From positions 1 to 64,000 of the forward strand of contig NZ_JAERMU010000024.1 in assembly GCF_016756775.1 (NCBI RefSeq): 64,000 bases of DNA. Direction: 5' to 3'. This stretch comes from Dryocola clanedunensis subsp. sulfonylureivorans. GTDB taxonomy: Bacteria > Pseudomonadota > Gammaproteobacteria > Enterobacterales > Enterobacteriaceae. Below the pieces are notes generated by a model that saw only the letters and a list, made by a program, of their open reading frames with translations, was not told where the DNA came from and made no database searches. This document shows, one piece after another, positions 37,835 to 45,357 of this stretch. Position 1 is the first letter of the stretch. Each line of letters starts with the position of its first letter. The position numbers were made by a program, and so were the translations under genes.

Positions 37835-38156
37835 ACTCTCTTCCTTTCTGGTGCTGTTCCCACCAGGCAACCGCCTGATTGATATCCGCCTGCTGCTTTC
37901 TTTTATCGCCGCCGAGTAAGATCAGAAAGATCTCCCGGCCTTCTAAGGCATAGTAGATACGGTAGCCCGGCCCCTGATCGACTCTTAATTCCCATACCCC
38001 ACTGCCACAGGGCGCATGATCGCCAGGGTTACCAAAACTGAGGCGGTCAAGACGCATAACAATTTTCGTCTTTGCAACCGGATCTTTCAGTACCCTTAGC
38101 CACTCTTTAAACGGCTCTTTGCCACGGAGCGTTTTGAAATAGCGAAGTCTTTTGAT
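37824..38156 (-). pseudogene. RelE/HigB-like toxin lacking a normal start codon
   Basis: The conserved toxin frame covers 110 codons, including the family N-terminal block RYFKTLRGKEPFKEWLRVLK and later WELRVDQGPGYRIYYAL and LLGGDKRKQQADI. The first ATG in frame (38057) comes after the conserved N-terminal third. At the expected start (38156-38154), 7 bases after GAGGG, the codon is ATC instead of ATG, and a TAA stop lies 9 codons further upstream with no ATG, GTG or TTG between. Either translation starts weakly at ATC, or from ATG 38057 a truncated 77-aa toxin is made. Inactivation is the simplest reading. Confidence 0.65.
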
Positions 38157-38378
38157 CCCTGAACCCTCAAATTGTAGCTTTTAAGCAACAGGTGTCAATA
38201 CCTATTTTGCAACCAGAACGGTTATTCCGCCAATATGCTAATTCAGCTAACGGGGGGTCAGGAAAGACAATCTAAAAGGAAGTTGACGTTTTGCGGCGTG
38301 CTTTCCATAACAGAGAAATAGCAGCAAAAAAACCATATTAAACAACGAGATTAGGAAGAGAGAAAATCAAGACGTATA

Positions 38379-38400
38379 GCCCCCTGAAAACTCAGGAGGC
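38379..38400 (-). terminator. Hairpin after osmC
   Basis: GCCCCCTGA, AAAC, TCAGGAGGC with one mispair, 13 bp beyond the osmC stop. The T-run is poor, so termination strength is uncertain. Confidence 0.45.
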
Positions 38401-38413
38401 AATGGGGAGAGAG

Positions 38414-38842
38414 TTAGTTAAGCTTATAATCCAGCGTAATTTCAGCTTTGATCAGCTGGGATACCGGGCAGCCGGCTTTCGCTTTCTGGATGATTTTATC
38501 AAATGCCGCGCTGTCCACGCCGGGCACTTTGACGTTGCTGGTCAGGGCGATTTTAGTGATGGCAAATCCGCCGTCCGTTTTGTCCAGCGAGACGTCGGCT
38601 GTCGTATCAATGCTTTCCGCCGTATGACCTTCCTCACCCAGCATCAACGACAGAGCCATTGAGAAACAGGCCGCGTGAGCAGCACCGATCAGCTCTTCCG
38701 GATTGGTGCCCGCGGCACCTTCAAAGCGAGTGTTGAAACCATAAGGTTGCTGTTTTAGCACACCGCTCTCGGTAGAAACCGTGCCTTTCCCGCGCTTAAT
38801 ATCACCTTCCCAGTGGGCCTGCCCTTTCTTATGAATGGTCAT
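38414..38842 (-). CDS. osmC: Organic hydroperoxide peroxidase OsmC
   Basis: 142-aa thiol peroxidase that reduces organic hydroperoxides. The two redox cysteines are present: Cys59 (GAAHAACFSMAL) and Cys124 (KAGCPVSQ). The N-terminal KKGQAHWEGDIKRGKG and EGAAGTNPEELIGAAH match the OsmC subfamily better than Ohr. Length is the same as E. coli OsmC. Cytosolic and monocistronic. In E. coli it is RpoS- and osmotically induced; no such promoter element was assigned here. Confidence 0.95.
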   Translation of the reverse strand: MTIHKKGQAHWEGDIKRGKGTVSTESGVLKQQPYGFNTRFEGAAGTNPEELIGAAHAACFSMALSLMLGEEGHTAESIDTTADVSLDKTDGGFAITKIALTSNVKVPGVDSAAFDKIIQKAKAGCPVSQLIKAEITLDYKLN

Positions 38843-38960
38843 GCTTTCGCTCCTGTTTGATTGACATAGACATCAAGTATAGGAGCTAAGCGCGGGCTTG
38901 CCCGGGAACTCGGAGCATTCCTTCCGGGGCTGTAATATCCGGCCAATAGTAGATTACAAA

Positions 38961-39356
38961 CTAAATTGCCCAGTCCTCAACGCTTAAGCCTGTAATATTT
39001 CCGAACGCGCGATCGCTGGTCACAAGGATTGTTTTCTCACAGACGGCATGCGCAGCGATGAGCATATCAAGCGAGCCTAAGACGATGCCTTTTTTTTCCA
39101 GGCGTGCCCTTAACTTACCGTACGTTTCAGCCGTTACGCTACCCCATTGGTAAACTGTTACCGCATCCAGAAACCCCATCACAGCGGCTTTGAGTTTCTT
39201 ATTCTGCCTTTTTTCCACGCCGTACAGCAGCTCTGCTTCAGTAATACTTGAGATCGCGATGCGCGATGGTAGAACAGCAGAAATTCAGGCCATCACCTGA
39301 GGATGCTGCCGCAAAAAGTAGCTAACCGTATTGGTATCCAGCATATAGATCATCAT
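38961..39356 (-). pseudogene. vapC: VapC-like PIN toxin with nonsense codon
   Basis: Read through, this is a 131-codon PIN-domain RNase toxin with MLDTNTVSYFLRQHP at the start, ITEAELLYGVEKR, and LGSLDMLIAAHA near the end, so the acidic PIN residues are all encoded. Codon 24 is TGA (39287-39285), directly after QVMA and before ISAVLPSRIAIS. A CGA-to-TGA transition explains it. Translation would stop after 23 residues; a restart at 39218 would give only the C-terminal 85 residues lacking the first catalytic Asp. The start overlaps the vapB stop by 4 bp (ATGA), the usual vapBC coupling. Confidence 0.88.
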
Positions 39357-39616
39357 TTGATTCCGGCAAAAGGATCTCTGTCAGCAGGCGGCTGATTACG
39401 CTCCTGCGCGTCGAGGAAGTTATCAGGTACCTGGGCTTTTTTGATAAGCGAGATCACATTTTCCCAGTTGTCTGGTTTTGCAGGTCTTTTTGAAAGAATC
39501 ACGTTGCCCTCCTTGTCCCGTCGGATATACACCCGATCCGTATCAAATTCGAATTCCACCGGTAACCTCACTGCCTGGTTTCTACCGTTTTTAAAAAGCT
39601 TTGCAACACGCTCCAT
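39353..39616 (-). CDS. vapB: VapB-like antitoxin (AbrB/SpoVT fold)
   Basis: 87-aa antitoxin. The N-terminal half is a swapped-hairpin AbrB domain (MERVAKLFKNGRNQAVRLPVEFEFDTDRV is the typical block, here described by its first motifs VAKLFKNGRNQAVRLP). The C-terminal tail (NFLDAQERNQPPADRDPF) is the toxin-neutralising part. Intact, first in the vapBC operon, overlapping vapC by 4 bp. It has outlived its broken toxin and may act only as a DNA-binding repressor. Confidence 0.88.
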   Translation of the reverse strand: MERVAKLFKNGRNQAVRLPVEFEFDTDRVYIRRDKEGNVILSKRPAKPDNWENVISLIKKAQVPDNFLDAQERNQPPADRDPFAGIK

Positions 39617-39837
39617 ATCCCCTCCTGACCAGATACTGACCTATGCCAAAGCATAGGCCAAACACTGACTAAAACCAACTGACGCCAGCAAAGGACACAC
39701 GGAAATTAGCGCATTCATGCATATCTTTCACGATGTTTTATAAGGAGAGATTAAATTCTGAGAAGGCTTTCTGAAGAAAATGAATGGCGTACAACTGGCA
39801 GCAAAATAAACCGGAGATCGCTCGCAAATTACGTGCT

Positions 39838-39859
39838 GGCGGAGGACTGCGCCTCCGCC
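39838..39859 (-). terminator. Hairpin after ilvN
   Basis: GGCGGAGG, ACTGCG loop, CCTCCGCC: a perfect 8-bp GC stem 9 bp past the ilvN stop codon. There is no T-run on the minus strand; it may act with Rho or as a 3'-end stabiliser. Confidence 0.6.
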
Positions 39860-39868
39860 ATTAGAGTG

Positions 39869-40150
39869 TTACTGCACCAGCGCCGTCAGCTTGCTGAAGA
39901 CCTGCTGGCCATCAGCGTCACGCCTGATTTGCACCACGTCTTCCAGCTTATCAACCTGGCTTATCATCTGCTCAAGGCGCTGGTCGTCGGCTACTTCAAG
40001 CCAGATGCGGCTCTGATCGCCGTCGGGTAGCGGCAGACAGAGTATGCCTTCGACGTTGAAGGCGCGGCGGGCAAACAGGCCACAGATATGGGACATCACA
40101 CCCGGATGGTTGCGCACCGTAAGTTCCAGAATAACGGTTTGTTGTTGCAT
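39869..40150 (-). CDS. ilvN: Acetolactate synthase I small subunit
   Basis: 93-aa regulatory subunit with an ACT domain ([30 protein letters not shown]). It confers valine feedback inhibition and full activity on IlvB in branched-chain amino acid synthesis. E. coli IlvN has 96 aa. It starts 3 bp after the ilvB stop with GGAGAG inside the end of ilvB, so the two are translationally linked. Confidence 0.96.
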   Translation of the reverse strand: MQQQTVILELTVRNHPGVMSHICGLFARRAFNVEGILCLPLPDGDQSRIWLEVADDQRLEQMISQVDKLEDVVQIRRDADGQQVFSKLTALVQ

Positions 40151-40153
40151 GGC

Positions 40154-41839
40154 TTACTCTCCAATCATCTCAATATTGGCAGCGCCTGGCGGCACCATCG
40201 GGAATACTTTTTCATCGGCGTCGGTGCGCACGTGGATCAGGCACGGCCCAGGGCGAGAGATCGCTTCCTGTAAGGCTGCCTGTGGATCGGCGGCCGCGTT
40301 CAGATCGCAGGTCGCCAGGCCAAAGCCCTCGGCAATTTTCAGGAAGTTCGTCTGGCCCGGATAGGTCGAGGCATAGACATTCTGCTGATAGAACAGCGTC
40401 TGCTGCTGGTGCACCAGCCCCAGCGCCTGGTTGTTCATAAGGATGATTTTCACGTCCAGATTATGTTCAGCGGCGGTGGCCATTTCCTGAATATTCATCA
40501 TGATGCTGCCGTCGCCGGTAAAGCACAGCACTTTGCGGTTGGGTTCGGCAAGCGCGGCCCCTACGGCAGCAGGCAGGCCAAAGCCCATCGTGCCCAGCCC
40601 GCCGGAGGTCAGCCACTGGCGCGGCCGGTTCAGCGGATAAACCTGCGCCACCCACATCTGATGCTGGCCTACGTCGGTAGTGATAATCGCTTCGTCGTCA
40701 ACGCAGGCGGCGGCCGCGTTAATCAGGCCGTAAGGCATTAACGGGTTATCTGCCCCCGGCTGGCTGAACGGAAATTCCTGCTGCAAACCCGCAACCTGCT
40801 GCAGCCACTGCTGACGGGGCTGCGCGTCGATTTTTGGCAGCAGCTGCTCCAGCACGTCGCCCACGTCCGCACGAATCGCGATATGGGCCTGTTTGATTTT
40901 GCCCAGCTCGGCGCGGTCGATATCCACGTGGATAATTTTTGCATTCGGACAGAACTGCTCTGTTTTCCCAATGGCGCGGTCGTCAAAACGCGCCCCCATG
41001 ACAATCAGCAAATCGGCTTCCTGCAGGATGTAGTTAGTGCTGCGCGCACCGTGCATGCCCAGCATCCCCAGCGATAACGGATGTTTTGCCGGGATCGTCC
41101 CCAGCGCCATCAGCGTCATCGTGGTTGGCAGATTGGCTTTTTCGGCAAGTGCGCGAGCCTGTGCATGGGAGTTGATGATACCGCCACCGAGATACAGCAC
41201 TGGGCGCTGCGCCTGGTTAATCATTGCTGCGGCATCCATGATTTGCTGAATGTCAAAGCCCGGAGAGGGAGTCGGTTCGGAAACCGCAGGCAGAGCGCTG
41301 ATATCAATCTCCGCGGTTTGAACGTCTTTCGGGATGTCGATCCACACCGGGCCAGGACGGCCTGACTCGGCAATGCGAAACGCGTCGCAGATAACCTGCG
41401 GCAGCTCGTTGATATCGCGAACCAGGTAGTTGTGTTTGGTAATCGGGATGGAGATGCCGTAGGTGTCGACTTCCTGAAAGGCGTCGGTGCCGATCATGGA
41501 TTTAGGCACCTGGCCGGTAATGCAAACCAGCGGGATGGAATCAAGTCGCGCATCGGCAATCGCGGTGACCAGGTTGGTTGCGCCGGGGCCGCTACAGGCG
41601 ATGCAGACCGCCGCTTTGCCCTGCGTTCGCGCCATGCCTTGTGCCATGAAGCCCGCGCCCTGCTCATGACGAGCAAGAATATGGCGGATTTTCGTGCTCT
41701 GGCTTAAAGCATTGTAGAGCGGCAGGACGGTGCCGCCGGGGATGCCGCAGACGGTAGTGATGCCGTGGTGTTCAAGCATTTGCACAATCAGCTGTGCGCC
41801 AGTAATACGACCTTGCGGTGGGTTTTCCGAAATTGCCAT
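40154..41839 (-). CDS. ilvB: Acetolactate synthase I large subunit
   Basis: 561-aa ThDP/FAD enzyme that condenses two pyruvates to acetolactate, or pyruvate with 2-ketobutyrate, for valine, leucine and isoleucine. Visible: the ThDP-activating Glu59 in LARHEQGAGFMAQG, FAD-domain MLGMHG and MGARFDDR, and the ThDP diphosphate motif GDGSIMMNIQEMATA...MNNQALG. Length equals E. coli IlvB (562). Preceded by the ivbL leader and attenuator. Confidence 0.97.
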   Translation of the reverse strand: MAISENPPQGRITGAQLIVQMLEHHGITTVCGIPGGTVLPLYNALSQSTKIRHILARHEQGAGFMAQGMARTQGKAAVCIACSGPGATNLVTAIADARLDSIPLVCITGQVPKSMIGTDAFQEVDTYGISIPITKHNYLVRDINELPQVICDAFRIAESGRPGPVWIDIPKDVQTAEIDISALPAVSEPTPSPGFDIQQIMDAAAMINQAQRPVLYLGGGIINSHAQARALAEKANLPTTMTLMALGTIPAKHPLSLGMLGMHGARSTNYILQEADLLIVMGARFDDRAIGKTEQFCPNAKIIHVDIDRAELGKIKQAHIAIRADVGDVLEQLLPKIDAQPRQQWLQQVAGLQQEFPFSQPGADNPLMPYGLINAAAACVDDEAIITTDVGQHQMWVAQVYPLNRPRQWLTSGGLGTMGFGLPAAVGAALAEPNRKVLCFTGDGSIMMNIQEMATAAEHNLDVKIILMNNQALGLVHQQQTLFYQQNVYASTYPGQTNFLKIAEGFGLATCDLNAAADPQAALQEAISRPGPCLIHVRTDADEKVFPMVPPGAANIEMIGE

Positions 41840-41883
41840 GCTCCAGTCCTTCTTTTTATGCCGTCTCGCTTGCTGGCCGGGGG

Positions 41884-41925
41884 ACTAAAACAAGAAACCC
41901 CGCCCGGTTTGCGCCGGCGGGGTTT
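41884..41925 (-). terminator. ilvBN attenuator
   Basis: On the minus strand AAACCCCGCC pairs with GGCGGGGTTT (plus-strand arms 41895-41904 and 41916-41925), followed by TTTCTTGTTTT. It is an intrinsic terminator between ivbL and ilvB, controlled by ribosome stalling at the leader's valine codons. Confidence 0.9.
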
Positions 41926-41950
41926 TGGAATCGATGCGTTGATTCAGACC

Positions 41951-42052
41951 CTACGGCGCATTGCCGACGACGACCACCACCACACGCACGACCACCGCCG
42001 CGGCTGGTAGCGCGGTTAGTAGTAGGCCTGAGTTACGGGTGAATGGAGTCAT
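41951..42052 (-). CDS. ivbL: ilvBN operon leader peptide
   Basis: 33-aa attenuation leader. The sequence begins MTPFTRNSGLLL, then contains VVVRVVVVVVGNAP: nine valine codons in ten, with three leucine CTA codons before. The end VVGNAP is the same as in E. coli IvbL. Shortage of charged tRNA-Val or tRNA-Leu stalls the ribosome and prevents formation of the attenuator 25 bp downstream. Too short to be found by ordinary gene length cut-offs. Confidence 0.95.
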   Translation of the reverse strand: MTPFTRNSGLLLTALPAAAVVVRVVVVVVGNAP

Positions 42053-42209
42053 TTGGGTCCTGAATAGTTATTGTGTATTGATAACGTCGAATTTCATACA
42101 AACACACAGCTTCGTTTCACACAACTGCTTTCTGCTGGATGGCGAAAAACCGTGCGTGCGATCACATAAACCAGATTGTCGTCACAATAAATTTAGACAG
42201 TCGCCTGGA

Positions 42210-42407
42210 TCAGCAGCAGCGAGCGCCACCTTTGCCGCCGTAGCGCGCGTCCTGGCGTTCGCGGAAAAACTCTTCATAGGTCATCGGCGTCTGCTCCGGG
42301 TGGGTCAGGCGCATATGCTGGACGTAGTTGTCGTAGTCCGGCACGCCGACCATCATTTTGGCGGCCTGCCCGAGGTATTTTCCTGCTTTTGCCAGGTTAT
42401 CGAACAT
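42210..42407 (-). CDS. ybdD: YbdD/YjiX family protein (DUF466)
   Basis: 65-aa small cytosolic protein: [19 protein letters not shown], then [14 protein letters not shown] and a C-terminal GGKGGARCC. It matches YbdD of E. coli, which follows cstA as here and is reported to assist pyruvate uptake by CstA-type carriers. It lies 89 bp after cstA with a REP-like element in the gap. Confidence 0.92.
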   Translation of the reverse strand: MFDNLAKAGKYLGQAAKMMVGVPDYDNYVQHMRLTHPEQTPMTYEEFFRERQDARYGGKGGARCC

Positions 42408-42427
42408 ATCTTTACTCCAGAGATCCC

Positions 42428-42454
42428 GGTGGATGGCGCTGACGCTTATCCACC
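42428..42454 (-). repeat. REP-like palindrome, copy 6
   Basis: GGTGGATGGCGCTGACGC followed by TTATCCACC, 27 bp, between cstA and ybdD. REP elements inside operons can affect mRNA stability and differential expression. Confidence 0.7.
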
Positions 42455-42496
42455 CTACCTCTTCGTAGGGCGAATAGCATCAGTTCTGTCAGATAG

Positions 42497-44602
42497 TTAG
42501 TGTGCGCTCTTAGCCTCGGCCACGATCGCATCCAGATCCTCAGGCATTTTCTCGTAAGGCGTTTCGCTGGCGGTCGGCCTGTCTGACTTCAGCGCTCTGA
42601 GAGCGGTTTTAATTGAGAACAGGGCGATAACGACGACCACGACCATAAAGAAAATGGTCAGCCCGGCGTCCAGACGGTTGTTGAAGACCAGCTGAGAAAG
42701 CTGCGACTGGGTGTACTGCGGCGGGATATTGCCGCTGTCGATCATCGCCTGGAACTTGTTGGCGATCGCCAGGAAGCCCACCTTCGCATCCGGGCTGAAC
42801 GCTTTCTGCCAGCCCGCCGTCAGGGTACAAATTAGCAGCCAGGCCGTTGGCACCAGCGCCACCCAGGCGTATTTCTGCCGTTTCATTTTGAACAGCACGA
42901 CGGCGCAGAGCATCAGCGCCATCCCTGCCAGCATCTGGTTGGCGATACCAAACAGCGGCCACAGGGTGTTGATGCCGCCGAGCGGGTCGACCACGCCCTG
43001 GTGCAGGAAATAGCCCCACGCCAGCACGCACAGCGCCGTCGCCAGCAGGTTCGCCGGTAGCGAATCCGTTCTTTTCAGGCTCGGGGAAATCACGCCCAGC
43101 AGATCCTGGAGCATAAAGCGCGCCGCACGGGTTCCTGCATCCACCGCCGTCAGGATGAACAGCGCTTCAAACAGAATGGCAAAGTGATACCAGAACGACA
43201 CGTCCATCAGACCGCCCAGCGCCCCGTGGAGAATGTAAGCCATCCCCACGGCAAGCGTCGGCGCACCACCGGCACGCGAGATAATGCTCTGCTCGCCCAC
43301 TTCGTTGGCAATGTTAGTCAGGGTATCCGGCGTGATGTGGAAGCCCCAGCTGCTGACGACGCTCGCCGCAGACGCCACAACGTCCGCCGTACCTGCCGGA
43401 GCCAGCACCGCCATCGGGCTGTTCATCGCAAAGTAGACGCCCGGGTCGATAACGCAGGCCGCCACCAGCGCCATAATGGCCACAAACGACTCCATCAGCA
43501 TGCCGCCGTAGCCGATGAAGCAGGCCTGGTTTTCATTCGCCAGCATCTTCGGCGTGGTGCCGGAGGCAATCAGCGCGTGGAAGCCGGAGACCGCGCCGCA
43601 GGCGATGGTGATAAACAGGAACGGGAACAGGTCGCCGGTCCATACCGGGCCGGTGCCGTCGATGAATTTGGTCAGGGAAGGCATTTGCAGCGTCGGCCGC
43701 ATAATCAGAATCCCGATGGCCAGCCCGATGATTGTGCCGATTTTCAGGAAGGTGGAGAGGTAGTCGCGCGGGGCCAGCAGCAGCCACACCGGCAGCACCG
43801 CCGCCACAAAACCGTAGCCCACCAGCATCCACGTCAGCTGTACGCCGGTATAGTCGAAGTACGGCGCCCAGGTTGGGCTTTCGGCCACCCAGCCGCCGGA
43901 AATAATCGCGAAGATCAGGCACACCAGGCCAATAACGGAAACTTCACCGATGCGCCCGGGGCGTAAATAGCGAATGTAGACGCCCATAAACAGCGCCAGA
44001 GGAATGGTGAACGCGACGGTGTAGGTTCCCCACGGGCTGTGGGTCAGCGCCTTCACCACGATCATCGCCAGCACCGCCAGGATGATCACCATGATCATAA
44101 AGCAGGCCACCAGCGCGATAACGCCGGCGGTGTTGCCCATCTCCTCTTTCACCAGCTCGCCCAGCGAACGCCCGTCGCGGCGGGTGGAGACAAACAGCAC
44201 CATAAAGTCCTGCACCGCACCGGCCAGCACCACGCCCGCCAGCAGCCACAGCATGCCCGGCAGATAACCCATCTGCGCGGCAAGCACCGGCCCGACCAGC
44301 GGCCCTGCCCCGGCAATAGCGGCAAAATGGTGACCGAACAGCACTTTCTTGTCCGTCGGCACGTAGTCCAGCCCGTCGTTATGGCGCACGGCGGGCGTCA
44401 TGCGGGTGGCATCCACCGTCAGAACGCGCTTCGCAATAAACAGACCGTAGTAACGATAAGCGATGAGATAGACGCAAACCGAAGCGACGACGATCCACAG
44501 TGCGTTGATCTGTTCGCCCCGGTTAAGCGCGATATAGCCGAGCGCGAAGGCCCCGATAATCGCCAGCACTGCCCATATCAGGTGTTTACCTGGAGTATTC
44601 AT
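42497..44602 (-). CDS. cstA: Pyruvate/peptide carbon-starvation permease CstA
   Basis: 701-aa polytopic inner membrane protein with about 16-18 hydrophobic segments and no signal peptide. Family blocks: HFAAIAGAGPLVGPVLAAQMG, TRRDGRSLGELVKEEMG, FHALIASGTTPKMLANE, and a C-terminal acidic tail. CstA imports pyruvate and has been linked to peptide use in carbon starvation. Length equals E. coli CstA. In E. coli it is CRP-activated; no clear CRP box was found here. Its upstream neighbour in E. coli is entH, but here a 13-kb island intervenes. Confidence 0.96.
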   Translation of the reverse strand: MNTPGKHLIWAVLAIIGAFALGYIALNRGEQINALWIVVASVCVYLIAYRYYGLFIAKRVLTVDATRMTPAVRHNDGLDYVPTDKKVLFGHHFAAIAGAGPLVGPVLAAQMGYLPGMLWLLAGVVLAGAVQDFMVLFVSTRRDGRSLGELVKEEMGNTAGVIALVACFMIMVIILAVLAMIVVKALTHSPWGTYTVAFTIPLALFMGVYIRYLRPGRIGEVSVIGLVCLIFAIISGGWVAESPTWAPYFDYTGVQLTWMLVGYGFVAAVLPVWLLLAPRDYLSTFLKIGTIIGLAIGILIMRPTLQMPSLTKFIDGTGPVWTGDLFPFLFITIACGAVSGFHALIASGTTPKMLANENQACFIGYGGMLMESFVAIMALVAACVIDPGVYFAMNSPMAVLAPAGTADVVASAASVVSSWGFHITPDTLTNIANEVGEQSIISRAGGAPTLAVGMAYILHGALGGLMDVSFWYHFAILFEALFILTAVDAGTRAARFMLQDLLGVISPSLKRTDSLPANLLATALCVLAWGYFLHQGVVDPLGGINTLWPLFGIANQMLAGMALMLCAVVLFKMKRQKYAWVALVPTAWLLICTLTAGWQKAFSPDAKVGFLAIANKFQAMIDSGNIPPQYTQSQLSQLVFNNRLDAGLTIFFMVVVVVIALFSIKTALRALKSDRPTASETPYEKMPEDLDAIVAEAKSAH

Positions 44603-45357
44603 GTTTGTTTTCCGTTGTCAGGCCAGAAACGTGGTGATGTTACATTTTGTTTCTAGAACACAGTTCGGAATTTAACAATATTGGAACATTGGAATGGTGC
44701 GGTTTGACCAGGTATTTACACCAGCTTGCCAGGGCGATCACTTTTTGGTGAGAAATAGGGCTCGGCCTGAGTCGATGCCGACAGGCAGCTTTCAGCAGAG
44801 TGCGTAAGTTACCTCTGGACATCAATGGCTAATAGGCATAGTAGCCAACTTATGAGAACGCGCCTGAAACAAAGGAAAACCGGTCCTTTCAAAATTTAAT
44901 ACTTCATACACTTAAATTCAGTTTCTGTACGATGAACATCCATACTCAAGGATCTAAAAATATGATTGGTGATGATACTGAGGCGCCTAAGTTTAATTTT
45001 AATTTTAGTGTGAATTCATCAAGATAATATATACCCACTGAAGCCTAATGTATCTAAAAAATTAAATTTCATCATGTGACTATATAGACTGGTGGGTTGT
45101 CTCCTGAACAGGCTTTTCGCATTTACCCGAAAAAAATTTAATAATAAACAATGGTCTTATGCGACATGGTTAACAAAACGCATCATAAATTATGATTAGC
45201 ATGCTCTTCGGCGTTATTGGAAAGGATATCAGCCACAGGATGAATAATACCGAGCAGTCATTACTGTTGCAGAAGGATATATCATCAGATGGATGCAGGG
45301 CGTCTTATTATACTGAAGTCCTGCACCCATAACTTTCTAAACAAAAGAGAACTCACC
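44603..45357. other. Divergent intergenic region, cstA / arylsulfotransferase
   Basis: 755 bp between divergent genes. It becomes clearly AT-rich from about 44880, marking the left edge of the sulfatester island. No direct repeats, integrase or tRNA fragment was found. It must contain the cstA promoter (left) and the arylsulfotransferase promoter (right). A 21-codon open frame at 44962-45027 is listed separately. Confidence 0.5.
44962..45027 (+). CDS. Possible 21-aa peptide
   Basis: MIGDDTEAPKFNFNFSVNSS plus Arg, then TAA. AAGGA lies 9-13 bases upstream of the ATG. Phe/Asn-rich tail, no hydrophobic segment. It could be a chance frame in AT-rich DNA, or a small leader or precursor peptide. 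No similarity is recognised. Confidence 0.2.
   Translation: MIGDDTEAPKFNFNFSVNSSR

Noticed and set aside
42121-42180. TGTGATCGCACGCACG on the minus strand upstream of ivbL as a CRP box
   Set aside because: Only the left half-site TGTGA matches; the right half fits poorly.
43184-43966. 260-codon frame antisense to cstA
   Set aside because: His/Arg-rich shadow of a membrane protein gene; no ribosome site.
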